The translations under genes and the position numbers were made by a program. From the NCBI GenBank assembly GCA_002148405.1, contig MUGG01000024.1:1-33875 (forward strand): DNA of 33,875 bases. Direction: 5' to 3'. Shown piece by piece: positions 32,901 through 33,875 of the stretch (positions are counted from its first letter, which is position 1; the number at the start of each line of letters is the position of its first letter). This DNA comes from Alkalinema sp. CACIAM 70d (lineage in GTDB: Bacteria; Cyanobacteriota; Cyanobacteriia; Leptolyngbyales; Leptolyngbyaceae). The notes beneath the pieces are model-generated. The model made no database searches, had not been told where the DNA came from, and saw nothing but the letters and a program-made list of their open reading frames with translations.

Positions 32901-33109
32901 AAGCGTTCAAAACTATGGAAAAGGTTTCCTCCTCGTTGAGTTCCGCCCATAATTTGCAAGAGGGGATCCTGTTGTTGAACGTGGGAGGGCGTCGGTAACG
33001 TGTTGTCTGGGACGATCGGAGCGGTTTGAGCGATCGCACCCGGGCTACTGACAACACTGAGCAGTCCTAATATGGCCCAAAGTCCAAAGTCACCCGATCG
33101 GAACTGCAT
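29990..33109 (-). CDS. Filamentous-haemagglutinin-type two-partner-secretion exoprotein
   Basis: 1039 residues. A signal peptide (about 1-28, LLSVVSSPGAIAQ) precedes the TPS domain (about 30-290). The TPS domain includes GGNLFHSFERFSI, the NPNG motif (118-121, FFLNPNGITFG) and ARLAIGGSFVAST. From about 180 to 930 it is a repetitive beta-helix of short units (GGNIQLNSKSLFVSNGG and similar). The C-terminus holds the conserved cyanobacterial end: VNELPADLLDLSHQIDPVCS and FVVTGRGGLPPSP (about 951-963), then a tail with WQWNSDGSLSLL. Such proteins are moved across the outer membrane by a TpsB (FhaC/ShlB) pore and form surface or shed fibres for adhesion or contact. No TpsB gene lies within the window. 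The gene is followed 54 bp later by the CHAT protease gene. GGAG lies about 10 nt before ATG 33109. Confidence 0.9.
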   Translation of the reverse strand: MQFRSGDFGLWAILGLLSVVSSPGAIAQTAPIVPDNTLPTPSHVQQQDPLLQIMGGTQRGGNLFHSFERFSIPTGQTAIFVVDPALTRNIITRVTGKLPSAIDGVLATNGGANLFFLNPNGITFGQNARLAIGGSFVASTANGYQFSDGSEFSATNPQAPPLLAVNLPLGLQFGSTPGKIVQQSPALAVAPGQTLALVGGDVVVPGGNLFAPSGRIELGSVQSAGLVTLLPTVQGLALNYADVPTFGNIQLLAGAEINISGEPSGAIQIQGRSLQLLESARIASFNLGTQPGGDLTLNATDSVQLLGTGGYDQVIQGIAKGTLDAANARNIISSLSTNSGAAGKVTINTPKLTLQNGAYITSINAGIGAPSSLVVNAKEVNLDQGLISSLTFFGGTSDSSAITINTDQLLMQRGSFVSTTTLGTGASGKLTINAVDRVDVIGAQPISLNILNAPGVTTSIATTGLFGGKAGELVLNTGQLNVIDGARIGADSTNQLDGGSVSINATDRIQLVGLTPDQSLPSSITATSVGGKGGNIQLNSKSLFVSNGGIVAASTGGAERAGNITVNSPEQVWVSGLSSGLFTSTSSVAGQGGTITVSTDHFWVTDFAKLDASTTGQRGGDIIISSRLFTAQSGGRIRTSTFGKGQAGDIKIEALDLVTLEGTGQIAPTLKLLLDGVIKGNLVFIPPVVNPPNPPTGAAILVQQPEGNVRVTARQIFQLSEQQTGLFASSYAQGSGGNLTLKSPQINVSNDALVSVSSWASGNSGQLNVTANSLNVQDSLLLSSTTAGNGGKLAIAANHFTLSNGTLIAVTAQGTGATIDLNIKDLLLMRQGSQITARAFEKGNGGNIKVDAGFIVALPNENSDITARALRERGGNIQITTQGLYGLSFQPRPTSLSDITASSEFGIDGIVTINSPEIDPSKSVNELPADLLDLSHQIDPVCSQQQQANRFVVTGRGGLPPSPQEMLNIPPTADTSARGDRDASPTLTRESASQGLPIEADRWQWNSDGSLSLLASQPMVAVSSVHCAKQTATTRVTVP

Positions 33110-33875
33110 GGCTAAATCGCTCCATCAACGAGGATGTTGGAATGTATCGAGCCCCTATCCTGATCGGTGGTTTGCAGGACAAAAGCATGTCTGAAGCGAT
33201 CGTGCACAGTTCCAATCAGCAGCAAAAAGCTTGTCAAAATGGGTAGCAGAAGCCCATTCCACCAAGCAACTATTGTCAGGTACATAGATTGAGATTGAGA
33301 AGAAGGGGGAAGACAAAAAATAGCGAGAGCAGAGGGGAACCACACAATTGTCTGTTCCCGTAGTTTCGCGTGAAACCGGATAATTTGGAGCAAAACTCCT
33401 CAAATCTTTGATGAATTTTTAAGAAACAACTGACTAGCGTGACGATAGGTTCTGTGTGCTGAGTGAATTGCCCTTTTGCCAGCCTTACTTCAGCGTAATA
33501 TGCCCCCGAAGTTCAGCGCAGAAAAATTCAGTGTTAAAGACCTATGGCCTTCAGAGAATCATGGCAACCGTACATTGATCCTGCCCGATCTCACTTTACC
33601 GCTGTGACTCTACCCCAAATTGTATTAAATGCCGCAATCATAAGCTTGGGATGTCTCAGGCAATTATGATTGTGCAAGGCTTTGCTGCATGAATATCTCA
33701 AACTCTTATTTAGCAAGGGTTTTCAATTGCAAGCCTTTGTTGAGAAAGTTTTATATAGCAGGGCTTTCAGGCAAAAAATGGACTAATTATGCAACAAAGC
33801 CATTTTGCAGCACAGAACCTTACAGTCTAGAATCTTGCAACCCCGATGAGTATAACTGCTGACCTCATTATTACT
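33110..33875. other. Upstream region of the exoprotein gene, to the window edge
   Basis: 766 bp. The exoprotein promoter should lie in 33110-33420. On the minus strand TTGACA is present at 33237-33232, but no good -10 follows at the right distance. A 93-codon minus-strand frame (33393 to 33112) with a hydrophobic stretch ends 2 bp before the exoprotein start, but it has no RBS and I did not call it. 33420-33670 shows nothing I recognise. A MITE-like element is at 33678-33801. No gene is visible at the right edge. Confidence 0.45.
33678..33801. mobile_element. Possible MITE-like element with imperfect terminal inverted repeats
   Basis: GGCTTTGCTGCATGAAT (33678-33694) and AATTATGCAACAAAGCC (33785-33801) are inverted copies, 14 of 17 matching, bounding 124 bp without coding capacity. 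GGCTTTGTTGCATAA-like ends recall those of some insertion sequences. The interior repeats a GCAAGG(C/G)TTT-like motif about three more times (near 33712, 33731 and 33758). I see no clear target-site duplication, so a structured intergenic repeat is equally possible. Confidence 0.35.

Noticed and set aside
33112..33393. Minus-strand 93-codon frame ending 2 bp before the exoprotein gene
   Set aside because: The position would fit an operon, but there is no RBS, composition is irregular, and an overlapping frame (33155-33403) is equally open. It is more likely the untranslated leader and promoter.
1..33875. tRNA, rRNA and CRISPR features
   Set aside because: No T-loop/acceptor pattern, no rRNA motifs and no spaced direct repeats were seen. 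The tandem arrays have no spacers.

Overview
The window is cyanobacterial chromosome. Copies of the HIP1 octamer GCGATCGC (e.g. 574-581, 2502-2509, 3861-3868, 17262-17269) and many shorter CGATCG cores run through both genes and gaps. The gene content fits a large-genome, probably filamentous or colonial cyanobacterium: a CHASE2 histidine kinase, an exported CHAT protease, a DUF928 protein, a haemagglutinin-type exoprotein, a long RTX nuclease, AAA-like NTPases and a short-Q-loop CydAB oxidase. I cannot name the genus. I see no tRNA, rRNA, CRISPR array or intact insertion sequence.

Layout. 1-2057 (minus): an active P-loop NTPase followed 2 bp later by a protein with a degenerate NTPase-like domain that runs off the left edge. 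2480-3405: a 75-residue orphan gene behind an RBS-overlapping hairpin, a strong terminator and a convergent DUF2267 gene. 3889-6177 (plus): an FdhF/YdeP-type molybdopterin oxidoreductase. 6401-11431 (minus): a 1676-residue secreted multidomain RTX protein with an ExeM/NucH-type nuclease. 11978-14109 (minus): scpB and a Rieske mononuclear-iron oxygenase. 14483-19884 (plus): alpha-glucan phosphorylase, then cydAB behind a set of nested inverted repeats. 19962-33109 (minus): six same-strand genes. In transcription order they are a two-partner-secretion haemagglutinin-like exoprotein, an exported TPR-CHAT protease, a DUF928 exported protein, a CHASE2 histidine kinase, a response regulator with a PAS domain, and a tail-anchored AAA-like NTPase.

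How the genes may work together. The last block looks like a cell-surface sensing and response module. It has two exported partners joined in an operon (exoprotein and caspase-like protease), a further exported protein, a membrane kinase with an extracytoplasmic sensor, an orphan receiver and a membrane-anchored NTPase. No TpsB/FhaC pore is present, so export of the exoprotein must use one encoded elsewhere. glgP and cydAB are separate metabolic functions: glycogen breakdown and a quinol oxidase.

The most unusual DNA-level feature is the number of short tandem repeats. At least a dozen arrays are present, with units of 6, 10, 12, 14, 15 or 18 bp. Those inside genes all have units divisible by three and make peptide repeats in linkers or loops. 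Two 14-15-bp arrays with related units span the stop codons of different genes, and one 10-bp array is phased at about one helical turn.
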